Shown here in pieces: positions 41,362 through 53,305 of a DNA stretch of 64,000 nucleotides. The translations under genes were made by a program, and so were the position numbers. Within the stretch, counting starts at the first letter, position 1, and each line of letters starts with the position of its first letter. Source of the DNA: Bursaphelenchus xylophilus (taxonomy: Eukaryota > Nematoda > Chromadorea > Rhabditida > Aphelenchoididae); contig CAJFCV020000002.1 in the NCBI GenBank assembly GCA_904066235.2, forward strand, positions 2,852,001 through 2,916,000, given 5' to 3'. The notes beneath the pieces were generated by a model that worked only from the letters and a program-made list of their open reading frames with translations, searched no databases and had not been told where the DNA came from.

Positions 41362-44300
41362 TCACTCCTCCGAATCCATACTGATACTCCGACTCTCCCC
41401 ATTTATCGACCGCAAACTCTCCAGTCGCGGTGAAACCGGCGAGCCAGCCGGCGACGCGGTGCCCTCTCTGTTCCCTCGATCGCTGTCCTGCGTCGTGACG
41501 CTGATCGAGTCGCCATAACCGACGTCGAACGAGAGCCTTGGGACGGCGGATTTGGTGGACGTTAGTGTTGAACAGCTGCCATTTACATTTTCATTGGAGC
41601 TGTGACTATTTCGCTTTACTGTCGGAGCACTTGAATGGGAGGTTAGGCCTGAAAAAAATATAAAAATTATTTTTTTGTGAAATTCTCTTCAAAAATCGCC
41701 AAAAATTCAAATTACTCACTCGAAGTCAAACTGCTCTTCTTCGGAATACTCATCCTTCCATCCGGCAACACTTCGACCGTACTCCGACCCTGCTGCAGGT
41801 ATTTATGCACTTCCGACCGGGAGATCCAATCATTTTCGGTCCCGAAAAGCGGTCGGATTTGGACGAAGACCAACAAGGACGAGATCTCCAACGGCTCCGA
41901 GGACTGGTTCAACAATGGGACCGAGCGAAAGCCCGGCCGCAAACAATCCACGGGAAAGACGGCTTGGCCAATGAAAGGGTCGGTTTTTGGGCCGACAAAA
42001 TCACCGTCTTCGACGAGGAATCGGATCAGCGCCAGTTCCGGGCGGTACACGTCGAACTCAAAGGTCTCGTTCCAGAAGGGATTCAGACCGTTGGAGGCTG
42101 AAAGAAATGGGTTTTTGAGGGAAAAATATAATTTACTGGGAAATTTGGATGTTTTGGTGAAATATTGGAGTCTCGGGCAAATTGGTCATTTTGGGCAAAT
42201 TGGGATTTTTTTCAAGTCGAAAAATAATGTTTTTGAAGCACAATATGGTGTCTTGGGCAAAATGAGATTTTGTGGACAAATTGGTCAATTTGGGCAAATT
42301 GGGATTCCTGCGTCGACAGGGAATTTCAGGCCAAAAAATAATGTTTTTGAGGCAAACTAGGGCTGACTGAGCAAAATGAGACTTTTTTGGCAACTTGGAA
42401 ATTTTGGACAGCTGCGGAATTTTTGGGCAAATAGCTCTTTTCCGGGCAAGACAAAAAAAATTAGGCGGTACTGCGATATTTGGGCAGTTAAGCAATACTT
42501 AAAAATTTTTGAGCAAGATAAATTTTTTCGTATAAAATGTGCCCCACTTACTTATCGTATTCGTACAATCCGTCCTCGTATCCGTCGGCAATCCACTCAT
42601 TTCAATGTGAACAAACGGTGAGCAAATGCCCTTGTTGTAATCTTTCCGACTCAAATGCCTTCCGGCAATAACCGTCAATTTCAGCGTTATCGGATACGTT
42701 CCTTCTCTTTCGGTGTCATTTCGAAGGTCCGGACGAAAGGTTTCGTCTTGAAGATACGATGGCTTCAAGACGTAGCCACATCGGCCATTCGCCATGAATT
42801 TGCCTTCGTTCATGTTCATCGCGCGATCGCCGGTCTGGTAGTTTAATGCGACCATATGACAGCCGGAGGACCACATTGGAACGGGGTTGAAATTGGTGGA
42901 GGTGAGACGAGAGGCCTGAAAGATTTTGGGTGAGTTGGGATTTTTTTGGGCAAAACGGGCATTTTGGGCAAGATGGGAATGCTGGGCAAGATGGATTTTT
43001 TGAATGAGATAAAGTCTTGAGTTTTTATGGTAAAATGAGATTTTATGGGCAAAACGGGCATTTTGGGCAAGATGGGAATGTTGGGCAAGAATTTTTTGAG
43101 CAAAATAAGGCTTTTAGATTAGATAATAAATTTTTAGCATCTTTTATGGGACTTTTTGGGCAAAATGGGCACTTTGGGCAAGATGGAAAAGTTGAGCCAG
43201 GTAAATTTTTGAGCAAATTAAGGTTCTAGTTAATGGGTTCTAGGCAAAATGGAGTTTTTTGGGCAAAATGGGAATTTTGGGCAAGGTGAATTTTTGAGCA
43301 GATTAAGGTTTTTACCTACTCAGTTTGTGGTAAAATGGAATTTTTTTGATCAATTTTTTGCGAGCGAAGATGCAATTTTCAAACCCAAAATCATCAAAAA
43401 GACCAACCCACCTGCGGATAAACCCTCGACAACTGTCGCGCATTAAACAACGGCAATCCCTTCTCCAGCAACTTCTCGTGTTTATTCTCACTGAACGAGC
43501 ACATCTCGAAAAAGGTGGAGCGTGGATCTTGCAGCGTAAAGTCGGGGTTGAACGGAACCGCTTGGCAATACACCACCAATGCAGACAATTCACTGGCAAT
43601 CCGGACTTGCTTCTCCTTCGAACGGATTAAACTCATTTTATCGTTCACGGATCTTGTCATCGAATTTATCGCGCTGATCCAGTCCTCCATATCTTCGCGT
43701 TCGTCGGCCGCAACAAGAACTTCTTTCGTCTTCCAATGGGAGGTGGGCTGGGAGACTTTGAACGAGAATGGTCGGCTTTCTGATGACTGAAAAGCGGGTT
43801 TTAAGATACGATGGGGATTTTAAAGCCTTCATTTTAACTAATTTGCCATTTTTATGTAATTTCCGCAGTGTATTTACTAATTTCCAGACTTTTCCTTGAA
43901 ATTCAGGGTCTTCGTGGTGGGACCCAAAAATTCGAAAAACGGGATTTTTATATCACAAGAACATTGATAGACTTCTACAAACCGGTTGCAAACAAAAAAT
44001 TAGCATAGGGAAATCGCTAAAATTAGCATAGGGAAATCGCTAAAAAATGATCTGTGAACCGTCCAAGAATTTTTTTTTTTGAAAAAACAGAATTTAAAAT
44101 ACCATAGGAGAAAAATGCTAATTTTTTTCATCCTACAACTATTTAAACACATTACCAAGCGTTCGAGATAATTTTGAGACATTCCCCTGATTTTCAGGCT
44201 TTTCGTGGTGGGACCCAAAAACTCAAAAAATTAAAGAATCTTCACAGAAAACCCAATCAAGATTTAATATAGCATATATTCTGTAAAAATGCCTCAACTC

Positions 44301-47300
44301 ACCTTGTCAACAACAGCTCCAGCCAACACAATGGTCACATAACTCATTTCCGCCGCCGACTCCCCTTCCAGCTCTTTCACACAATCCGGAGGAAACCAGC
44401 CAACCCTCTTGTCCAAACGACCCTTCCAAAGATCGGGCTCTTTGCGAATAATCGACAACCGACTGCCCACTTGGAAACTGAGATCATCACTGCCAATGCC
44501 TTCGAAATCTTTGACCGCGACGGCTTCGATCTAAAGATATTATTTTTTAGTGTTTTATACTTTGAAAAAAGCCTTTTGATGACGTCTAAAAAGTTGATTG
44601 AAACTATTTTTTGCTTTTAAAAACTAATTTCTGCAAAAAATACCGTTTTTCAAAAAGTCAATAATTTTTTGACACTTCGTCAAAAATAAAGACGAAGTGT
44701 CAAAAATAATTTTCTTGTATTTTTTACTTGACTAGCTCAAATGTCAGCGAAAAATTGGTTTTTGTGCATTTTCAAAAAATCAATAACTTTTGTGACATTT
44801 CGTCAAAAATTGCGACGAAATGTCAAAATGCAAGTAAATGGTCTCAAGACATTTTTGTTCCAGAATTTAGCAAGTTTAGACTATATTAAAGCCATTTCCC
44901 AACAATCTTAGCAACTTTTACATCGCTAAATTTCAAAAAAATCTCGGTTTCCCACTCACTTCTTGCTCCAAGTCCTTCAGCTCCATATAGCATCCAACTT
45001 GTGCCGGGAACTCGCTGATATACTCTCCAACATTTTGCTCGTTCACCGGGAACTTCAAGCATATTCCTCGGACAAAGTCGTGGGTTGAATAATAATCAAC
45101 AACTTGATTCAAGTTCTCAAAAACAGTCTGATTTACGACGAAAATTCGACCGTCCCGTTTCAGTCGGTAATGCCAAAATTCTCCGTCCACCTTGAGCGAG
45201 AGGACGAAGACGTTTTGGTCGGTTGAACTGTAGCGAATGAGGAAGGCGCCGTCTTCGGGGACCGTGTTCAGCAGCTCCTCGGCCCGCTTTTTGTCGGCGG
45301 ATGGGGAGAACCAGCTGAAGTAGGATTGATTATAAGTAAAAATTGTTGAGGTAAGGCTAGGTCTAAATTTCAAAAAGGCCATAGAAAATTTAAGTTTTTG
45401 ACATTGTAAGATATAGCAACAAGTTGTTGAGTTAACAAGGGAAGTACTCCAACTGCGACGCTCAGATTTTCTTTAAAGTTTGCACACATACATATGAACT
45501 ATAGACCAGACATCAATATCTGAAAATTATAGTTCGCGCTTTCCACGTCCAGTCGAGATATATCAATCTGCCAGGAAATTTTTTTGATCTTATTTCTATC
45601 TCAAAAGCTGCTAAACTTACGGTTGATTCAGATGCGGTTGTGGTTGTGGGCAAGGAATACTCAAATACGATCTGAAAGCCGGGGTGTCGAGTGTGTGTTT
45701 CGTGTAATAACTGATCAATTCATAGAGGGTATCCTTCTTGTTGGACTCCAAAAAGAAGAACTTCTTTTCGCCATCCACCATCTTGGTCTTGATTCGACAA
45801 TGATGCACTTTGCCGGCATGAATAAACGACAGCGTATAGTCACCGATAAAGGTCCCACTCTCCCGCACCAAATACACCACATTGCCAGCGGGGTCTTTGT
45901 GTTCGAGGAGGCGTTCCTTGGCCTCATCGCGGCCCACCTTCCCGTGAAACCACTCCTCCGTCACATGCATCTCTTCGGGCCGCACACCAAACCCTGAGGG
46001 GGTGTTTTCGGCCCCCATGCTTTCGTCGTCGCCCGTCTGCGACGTACTATCCGAGTCAGCGCGCTGCTCCTCCACGTACGGCTCCATCACGTAGCAAAGA
46101 CGATCCGGGAACAGGACGAACACATGCTTCTCCCATGCCTTTGAATTCTCATCGTACAGCGACAACACACCGCGTTTGACGCACTCCTTGGAGAGGAGGT
46201 CCGTTTCCATGTCCTCCTCCAAGGAGGGCGCCAAAGTGATGGTGTCACCTTCGAGTTGAAGCTTCTTGTGCTTCAATATGATCTTGTGCCGCAGGGCAGA
46301 AGGCGAGGGAAGTCGAGTCTCGTCTTTACTAACTGGCTGAGTTAACAGCAGATCGCCGAGAACTTCCTGAAAGACAATTAATGAAGTGTTAGACGGCAAA
46401 ATTCAAAATTAAGTTTACGGAAATTCGACCAGTCGATTTTTTTGAAATTTTAATCATGAACTGTAAATGTGCCGAGAATCAATCACTGTAAATTTTAGCT
46501 TTTTTATTGCGGCCGCAGCTGAGATATTCAACACGTTTTGCGAGAGAGTACGTAAAATGAGAGTCAACCAACCGAAATTTCCTTGGCCATAAGCCTTTGC
46601 GCCGGGACCGAACAATTGTCCTCGATGGACAAAATCACCGGATAATCGGAGGTCTGAAAAGCGTAGTGTTTGATGGTCAACAGCACATCGCGAAGGTTGA
46701 GTTTTGTGGTCATGGTGTAGCCGTGGTAGATGACAATCTCGCTGAACTCCCCCGACGACTTCTTTTGACCGTCCCAGCAGTCCACTAAAAAAGTGAGAAC
46801 AGTTGAAGGCGCGGCAATAAAAAAAAGGGGGTAAAATATGGCGCACGAGGAGGTAAAATACCCGAGCAATGTGTCTGTTACACTTACGTTCAACACAACG
46901 ACAGCCCATGAGCAAGGCATGAGCGTAGGCGTCGAGGGAGCTCTCGGATTTGAGTTGATCACCGGTTAAGTATCTAAAAGAAAAGATGTTTTTATTTTAT
47001 ATCAGTCTGTCTGAAAAATAATGAGCACTCTGTCGCCGCGAAAGTCGCATCGCAGCCAAGAAAAAACGATTTGTGCCGCAAAAAAATCTAGTTTTTTTTT
47101 GACTTCAGAGACCCGATCGGCGCAGCGAAATTGTGCTCATTATTTTCCCGACAGACTGGTAATTTTTTTGCAAGATAGATTCGGACCGAGAGAATTTGAA
47201 AAGGGGCCAAGGCCGAGCCGAATTCTTGGGGGCCGGGCTGCGATTTTCGGCCCGGCTCGGCGCCAGAGCCATTTCTAATTCAGAGGAAAAAGGTTCAAAA

Positions 47301-50300
47301 AAGGGTGTGTGAAAAATTAGTCTCTCTGAAAAAGGGTGTCGGGAAAATAATGTGGATTTTTTGCGCTTTAAAATCGCCGATCATTGCATTATCATCATCA
47401 GTCCGTCGGGAAAATGCTAACAAGCACTCTGTCGCATCAAAAATCGCATCGCCGCCGAGAAAAATGATGATTTGTACCGCGGAAAAATCAAATTTCTTTT
47501 CATTTCAGCAATACGATCGCCGCAGCGAAATTGTGCTCATTATTTTCCCGACAAATTGACACTAACATTAATTTCCCCCAAAAAAACTCACGTATTATGT
47601 GAAGAAGCGATCCAATAGTTGGTCAGGGGCTGGGTCATGTCATGCACAACGTTATGATTAATCGGGTCAAAAATTGTATTTTCCCGCGAAAACAAAAAAT
47701 CAACAAATTCTTCGGTGGTCAAGAAAGGCTCCGGAATATCGCGGCAAAGATCCACTTCTCGCAGATATGAGCGGAGAAAATCGACTGCGGTGTCTTTGGA
47801 AAAGCCGATTTCGTCCTGAAAATTGGGGTTTTTGGGGGAAAAGTTAAAAATTGGTTTTTAGGATTTTTTTGAGCCTTGAAATTAAAAAAAATTTTTGATT
47901 TTTTGATACAAAATAATAAAAATACTATTTTTTTTATGAAAATATTGAAATTTTTGTAATTTTTTGAACTGAAAACATAAAAATCATTTATTTACCTAAA
48001 AAAATCTTTATGATTTTTTCTTGATTTTTGAAAACGGCATTTTCTGACGAAAAATTTTAAAAATTGTTTTTTATGGGGTTTCCCGTTTCTTATCGCGGTT
48101 TTTTGGGATTTTTTTGATTAAAAATAAAAAATAAAAAACTTTTTTGACAAATAAAAATTGAAAATTTTGCAGTTTTTTTTGGCTTCAAAACATAAAAAAA
48201 TTAATTTACTGTTAAATTCCGTGATTTTTTTTGATTTTTTACATAAAGTTTTTTATTCACATTTTTATCAAAAAATTCTGGAATTTTTTTATTAGAAAAA
48301 AAACTTACATGTTGGTATTCCTGAACAAAATTGAAGAAGTTATCAACAGTAACTCTTTGATTTTCATCGGATAAAAATTGAAAGTATTTTTGAAAAATGA
48401 AATTCAAATTCTGCAGGCGATTATGGGCGAGGACGAAGGCTTCAAAGCCCATTTCTCCCTGAAAAAAAATTTAAATAGAAAAAAATAAAATTAGAACATA
48501 AAAAAAAATTTTTAATAAATAAATACCTCTGTAATCTCCTGAAGTTGTTTTGATTGCACTTTACATTGTAAAGTCGTTTGCACAAAAGGTTTCATATGTC
48601 GAATTGTAATTCTGAAAAAAAACAAAACCAAATTACGGTCTTTTTAATGACAACGAGGAAGTCACAAGTCAGATTTCGACCCAATCAAATATTTTTTCAG
48701 TTCAAAGATATAACCCTTTACCATCTGACAAAAGTAATATTAATAAAAAATATCTCGGTTTTAGGGTCGTAAAAAGTTCAAAAATATCGCCAAAAAATCT
48801 TTAAATGGATTTTGCACCGTGCAGCCACTAACTAAAAAATCTGCACGGTGCAAATATAAAATAACAAAGACTGATGTAAACAGTCCGTCCGGAAAGTCGC
48901 CGGGCTGATTTTGGCGACATGCACTGTGCGAAAACAAAAGTTAACTTTGCACTGTGCAATTTCTAACTTTTTGCACGGTGAAACAGGCTTTTTTGGGATG
49001 TCGCTTGCATCCTGCTTTTTTGTGTACGGGGCATGTCGTCTAAATCATCCCAGCGACTTTTCATACGGACTAGCAGGCGGGTATCGTTATGGGGAAGTTC
49101 ACTGCGTGACACAGACTGCTTTTTTTTAGAAAGACAACTTTGCACTGTGCGTGGTTGCCGCGCACAGTTCATTTCGCCTTGACGTCGTTTGTGACAATGC
49201 GATATGAAGCGAGAAGGTATTTCCACGATGCAGACACGCCAAAAACTTTAAATAATTATTTTCTCAACCATCAGTGTGTCGGGAAAATAACGAGCACAAT
49301 GTCGCTCCGCCAATCGCGTTGCTGAAGTGAGAAAAAATTTGAGTTCGCCTCGACATCATTCATTTTCATTCAACACCATTCAATACGATTTTCCATGCGA
49401 CAGAGTGCTCGTTATTTCCCCCAACAGACTGTCAGTACCCTATTCCTTCAGAGATCAACTAATTTGAGTCCAAAAACAGTCTTCGAAAAGCCCTTAGGGG
49501 CCTTTTAAACTATGCGATCACATGCCTCCCACTTTTTAATCTTGATTTGTTCTGCAAGGAACAACCTTGGTTCCGGGTTGAACTCTCCGCTTACGTATTT
49601 GTATCCATATTCACAATACTGTAAAACTGTTTGCGAAGCCAACGCTCCATAATTAGGAAATGAGAGGCCTCCATCCATTCCATTCGAAGGTGTTGCAGTC
49701 CTTGGCACCAGTGCTTGCACGCTTCGGCACTGTCGACTGGAAAGGGACGAGGTGAAAGGTGAAACAAGGGAATGGTTTTTTATTTATTACTAATCATCTT
49801 TTTCGGGTCAACGACAGTTCGGGTCAACTCAAAATCGTTCGATACGGGGCGTAGGACAGACGGAGCGTCAAAAAAGTTTGTGCCTACGAGGCCTGGCAAA
49901 GCCGTTGGATGGCCGGCGGACGCTCGGCGAAGGCCCCGCGGAGACTTGCAATGTGCCCACTTTTTCTAATTTTAGCTACCAATAACGTTAGTTTTCTTTA
50001 CCTTGAGATATTGTGAGATATAAAAGAGCAAAATTTGCGGCAATAAACGATGATCAGTGACTTTTATCTAGTATTATTGATGTGAGTACATGTAAAATAC
50101 TTCGATGTAAGTTATAAGCCATTCTAGAACCCGATCAATCTTCTTATTTCTACTAAATAAGCCTTCTCCTAGCCTCTCCATGCATGCAACGACGAACTGA
50201 CACTATCCATAGTATCGTTGACCCAAACTGTCGCTGACCCGAAAAATCGCAGCGCCGATTTTCGCTGCGACAGAACGCTCATTATTTTCCCGACAAACTG

Positions 50301-51652
50301 ATACTACGCTCTTTCAAAAATGCGTAGGTTTTTCACTTACAAAGTAAAATCCAATGATTCAGCACAAACCCATGGCCATAGCTCACAATCAGAATCCAGT
50401 CGGACTGGAATCGCTGCAACTCCCGGTCTTTCCTCCATTTGTCGTGAATTTTCATTTTGTGAATCTTGAAGTCGAGCGTCTGCACATCTTTGATCAGCAT
50501 TATATCGAGCATTTGTGGCTTGGACATGCAGCAAGTCTTGTTTGGAGCTTTGTCATCGTATTTTGTGAGTATGATTTGACGGGTCTCGCGGTTGAACCAT
50601 AGCTTTTTGTACGATGGATCCCATTTTTTGAGGAGAAGAAGTTTGCAGACCTGAAAAGAGGAGGCCAAGATGATGGATAAAAAATGAGGTTTTTTTGGGT
50701 AATTGACTGGTCGACTTTTTTCAAATTTTATGCAGTGGCACTCTTAAAATTTTAGTTGTTTTTGCATAAGCATGGCCGAGATGTCCGACAATCCCTTTTA
50801 TGCGAGAGAGCACGTAAAATGAGGAGAGTCTGCCAAATCAAAAAAGTCTTATGACACCGCATTTTAGGAGCTTTTTTGCTTTCATTTGGGTTACCGATAG
50901 TGGTAAAATTGAAGAGGATTTCAACTTGTCGGTTCGTAAAGTCGCTAGAATGATTTTTGCGGCATGCACTGTGAAAAAACAAAAGTTCACCTTGCACCGT
51001 GCAATTTGTTCGTTTTTGCACTGTGCAATAGGGGTTTTGGATTGTCGCTTCTACCTGACTTTTTTGCACAGTGTATGTTGCCGAAATCACTTCAACAACA
51101 TTCCAAATGGACTATCAGCCTGTCGGGAAAATAATGAGCACTCTGTCGCATCGAAAATCGCTTTGCCGTAAAGAAAATGAATTGTGTGTCTCGACATAAT
51201 AAAATTGCTTTTCACTCGTGCGCATTATTTTCCCGACAGCCTGATAGCCCCAACACCCTCCACAAACCTACTCTATGCCCTTTTTCCATCGAATTCACCA
51301 CCTTCTCCATGTCGAATTCACTCGCTCTCAGCGACCAAAACCTCCCGCTTCCATAGCTGCCCGTCGCCGAGCGCCAATTCCGATTGTTCCGCACATGATG
51401 CACCCGTTGCGCGGCTCGCAACGACGAGGACGCCGAGGACGAGGTGCTGAGGCCGCTGTCCTTGGAGGAGCCGGAGAACGTGTGCCCACTCATGAACAGA
51501 CTGCTCAGCGGCTGGCCCGCCGAACTCGCGTGCACGGAGGCGCCGGAGTGGTAGGTGTGCTGGGTGGGGTGCTGCTGGTAGAAGATGTGGCCGTTTACCT
51601 TTTGCGACGTTGCAAACAACCCACGACGCTTCTGCGCATTGGGACCTGGTTC
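41362..51652 (-). CDS. Phosphoinositide-specific phospholipase C gamma, N-terminus incomplete
   Basis: Fifteen minus-strand exons: 51272-51652, 50341-50650, 49595-49736, 48527-48611, 48309-48458, 47592-47815, 46888-46973, 46573-46784, 45621-46366, 44960-45314, 44303-44530, 43412-43786, 42552-42915, 41720-42097, 41362-41648. All joins keep frame; 1440 codons. Order (partial-protein residues): Ser/His-rich leader 1-105, PH about 125-280, EF-hand-like 280-360, catalytic X about 418-570, first split-PH half, SH2 from 669 (YLVRES), SH2 about 779-880 (FLIRYS), SH3 about 900-955 ([12 protein letters not shown]), second split-PH half, Y about 1040-1150 (RVYPQ), C2 about 1160-1290, Ser-rich tail. Catalytic histidines are in SSHNT and IYHGYT (480). 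The enzyme cleaves PIP2 to IP3 and diacylglycerol at the membrane downstream of receptor tyrosine kinases; the orthologue in C. elegans is plc-3. Exon 1 begins at an acceptor in phase 0 with no ATG, so an upstream exon is missing. Confidence 0.95.
42130..42530. repeat. TTGGGCAAA minisatellite in the PLC-gamma intron before the last C2 exon
   Basis: Loose repeats of TTGGGCAAATTGGGATTTTT and GGGCAAAATGAGATTTT, about 15-35 bp each, fill the intron between 42097 and 42552. Confidence 0.7.
42925..43330. repeat. TTGGGCAAA minisatellite in the adjacent PLC-gamma intron
   Basis: The same units (TTGGGCAAAACGGGCATTTT, GGGCAAGATGGGAATG) in the same orientation fill the intron between 42915 and 43412, so the array flanks exon 42552-42915 on both sides. 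Confidence 0.7.
43900..44215. repeat. Duplicated CGTGGTGGGACCC segment in a PLC-gamma intron
   Basis: TTCGTGGTGGGACCCAAAAA occurs at 43911 and, with one preceding T more, at 44201, each after a CAGG(G/C) sequence. The same word occurs at 288 and 1075. Confidence 0.6.
44667..44825. repeat. Two related perfect hairpins in a PLC-gamma intron
   Basis: Hairpin 1 (44667-44705): TTTTGACACTTCGTC, 9-nt loop, exact inverse. Hairpin 2 (44793-44825): TGACATTTCGTC, 9-nt loop, exact inverse. The stems differ by one paired base change. Confidence 0.8.
45435..45585. repeat. Family B fragment in a PLC-gamma intron
   Basis: TTAACAAGGGAAGTACTCCA, then GCGACGCTCAGATTTTCTTT, breaking off near CCAGTCGAGATATATC. 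Only the left end is present. Confidence 0.65.
47001..47160. repeat. Family A1 element in a PLC-gamma intron
   Basis: Left ATCAGTCTGTCTGAAAAATA, right CTCATTATTTTCCCGACAGACTG. It starts 27 nt upstream (intron side) of the exon 46888-46973. Confidence 0.7.
47170..47280. repeat. GGCCGGGC-rich remnant in a PLC-gamma intron
   Basis: GGGGCCAAGGCCGAGCCGAAT and GGCCCGGCTCGGCGCCAGAG resemble arms of the hAT-like element at 28807. No complete ends are seen. Confidence 0.45.
47330..47557. repeat. Family A2 fragment followed directly by a family A1 element
   Basis: A2 (GTGTCGGGAAAATAATGTGG, GAAATCGCC-like interior) stops at ATTATCATCATCA, where an A1 copy (47397-47557, CAGTCCGTCGGGAAAATGCT to CATTATTTTCCCGACAAATTG) begins. 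Confidence 0.65.
48881..49073. repeat. Family D element in a PLC-gamma intron
   Basis: Left CAGTCCGTCCGGAAAGTCGC, right CCCAGCGACTTTTCATACGGAC. Interior GCACTGTGCGAAAAC, GCACTGTGCAATTT, GCACGGTGAAAC in canonical order. Confidence 0.7.
49270..49432. repeat. Family A1 element in a PLC-gamma intron
   Basis: Left ATCAGTGTGTCGGGAAAATA, right CTCGTTATTTCCCCCAACAGACTG, interior reversed relative to most copies. Confidence 0.65.
49806..50252. repeat. Family F element, copy 2, in a PLC-gamma intron
   Basis: Starts GGGTCAACGACAGTTCGGG; ends CCCAAACTGTCGCTGACCC, its imperfect inverse. Core GTGCCTACGAGGCCTGGCAAAG and CGCTCGGCGAAGGCC. A family A right end follows at 50252-50304. Confidence 0.75.
50929..51113. 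repeat. Family D element in a PLC-gamma intron
   Basis: Left GTCGGTTCGTAAAGTCGCTAG, right CTTCAACAACATTCCAAATGGAC. Interior GCACTGTGAAAAAAC, GCACCGTGCAATTT, GCACTGTGCAATAG. It touches the next element with no spacer. Confidence 0.7.
51114..51245. repeat. Family A1 element in a PLC-gamma intron
   Basis: Left ATCAGCCTGTCGGGAAAATA, right GCATTATTTTCCCGACAGCCTGAT. The first and last 20 bp are near perfect inverses. It ends about 26 nt from the exon 51272-51652 donor. Confidence 0.75.
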
Positions 51653-51751
51653 CTGAAAGACGGATTTTTTGAAAATCTCATTTTTTTTTGGTTAAAATAA
51701 AAAGATATAGCAAATAATGTTAAAACGCTTTACACCAAACTGCAGCGGTGA
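51653..51751. other. Intron sequence upstream of the first visible PLC-gamma exon
   Basis: On the minus strand it ends in TTTCAG before 51652. No ATG exon can be recognised here. Confidence 0.4.
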
Positions 51752-52157
51752 ACGACAGCCCGGGTCAACATAAAATCGATCGATACAATTCCCAGGACCG
51801 ACGGGTACCCAAAAAAAGAGGTAGTAGAAGGTGCCTACGAGACCTGTGAAAACCGTTGAATGCTAGGCGGATGTTTGCCAAAGGCCAGGCGTAGGTTTTG
51901 CGGAGGCTTACAGTAACACCACTTTCACTAATTTTATCTATTGCTAATCCTAGTTTTTTTGATCCCGAGTTGTTTTAGCACAGTGAGGACTAAGACTTGC
52001 TCCAAAAACACAAAGATCCAAGCTTTATCTGTGCATTATTATTGCAGTAGTACATGCAAAATGCCTCAAAAAAGGTGATAAGCTATGCTAGGACCTGATC
52101 AATCTACCCAAAAATATTTTCGACCTGAGTTGTCGTTGAACAAAAAGTCGTAGCGTC
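51752..52157. repeat. Family F element, copy 3
   Basis: Start GGTGAACGACAGCCCGGGTC; core GGTGCCTACGAGACCTGTGAA; GACCTGATCAATCTACC; end GTTGTCGTTGAACAAAAAGTCG. More diverged than copies 1 and 2. Confidence 0.65.
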
Positions 52158-52950
52158 AAATCCAGTACAAACAAATCCTCTTCATAACTGAACCTTTTGA
52201 AGTCCCTCAGTATAGTCCTTCAAAAGATACCAACTTATCCAATCTTCAAAAGATACTAACTCACCCATTTATTCGTATACATAAATTTTTCTCCTACAAT
52301 TAGCCAATAGCCCAAAATTCCAAATCCAAACTTCCCCAACTTCCCCTTGTTTTTATACCAAGCCCCCTCTCAGATCATACGACAATACGACATTTACTAT
52401 CCCCTCCTACACACATCCCACCCGTTCGTTCAAAAAGTTACCCACGTTTCGACCCGCTTTTCCCGGAATTTGAGCTGTTTTCCGCTTAAAATTAAACTTT
52501 CATGAGCTAGAATGTAGCCTAGTGGTCGCCACCCACAACCCGAAACCCGAAAACTTTTGAAAAAAAAAATGCAGCAAAAAAATTAATTTCCAAATTAGGC
52601 TTATAAAGGCCAGGAGACAGCCCAGAGGCATCAAAAGGCTAAATAAAAAAATTCTTATTTTCGTTGTGCCAACATTTGTTACAATTTGGGTTTTACGACC
52701 AGCAAACAAAGAGGGTAAAAGGGCAAAAACCAAGAGCTTCTTGGGTTACAAAAAAATTAAAAGGGCAAGGTAATTAGAAAGGAAAATTAAAGTAGTATTG
52801 GTCGCGCCACAAAGACCGTTGATTTTTTTCGGCGACGTTGCGGGGTGAGCTTGCAGAAAAGTGCATGTTGCTAGTGCAAAAACGGGAAGTCGCAGCGGCG
52901 CGTAGGAAAAAAGGGATGAAAAATTCTATGGAATTTATGGCGTGACTAGT
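52158..52950. other. Spacer without recognised gene
   Basis: 52180-52265 has a short duplication of CAAAAGATACCAACTTATCC. If the missing PLC-gamma first exon is in this window it must be here or beyond, but I cannot identify it. Confidence 0.3.
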
Positions 52951-53040
52951 ATCCGTCAGTCGGGAAAATAATGTGGATTTGCCGCGCCTTGAAATCGCCC
53001 ATCGTTGCTTTGCGACGGCTGGCCGCGGCAAGGAAAGGTT
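52951..53040. repeat. Family A2 left half
   Basis: ATCCGTCAGTCGGGAAAATA then TGTGGATTTGCCGCGCCTTG and TTGCGACGGCTGGCCGCGGC. It runs into a GGCCCGGCCCG remnant. Confidence 0.65.
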
Positions 53041-53305
53041 GGCCCGGCCCGTTTCAAATTTCCCGGCTTCTGTCTACCAGTGTATCCTATACATATCCTA
53101 ATATTTATGTATAACAAACATTGTAACTAACTATGCAGCTAACAGCTCCAAAAAAAACTGAAAACAAAAAAAATGGCAGAGAATTTAACCCTGCTTTATT
53201 TTGGCTACCGTACAGTACTTTTATAAAAAAAGTCCTTCATTTTTTCTAACAGTGTCGCAAAAATAGTCCTCAAGACTTTTAACGGTTAATTTAACATTCT
53301 TTTCT

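Noticed and set aside
41677..42360. 227-codon plus frame
   Set aside because: Antisense to the C2-encoding exon of PLC-gamma, which has strong family support on the minus strand.
45584..45997. 137-codon plus frame
   Set aside because: Antisense shadow of the first SH2 exon of PLC-gamma.
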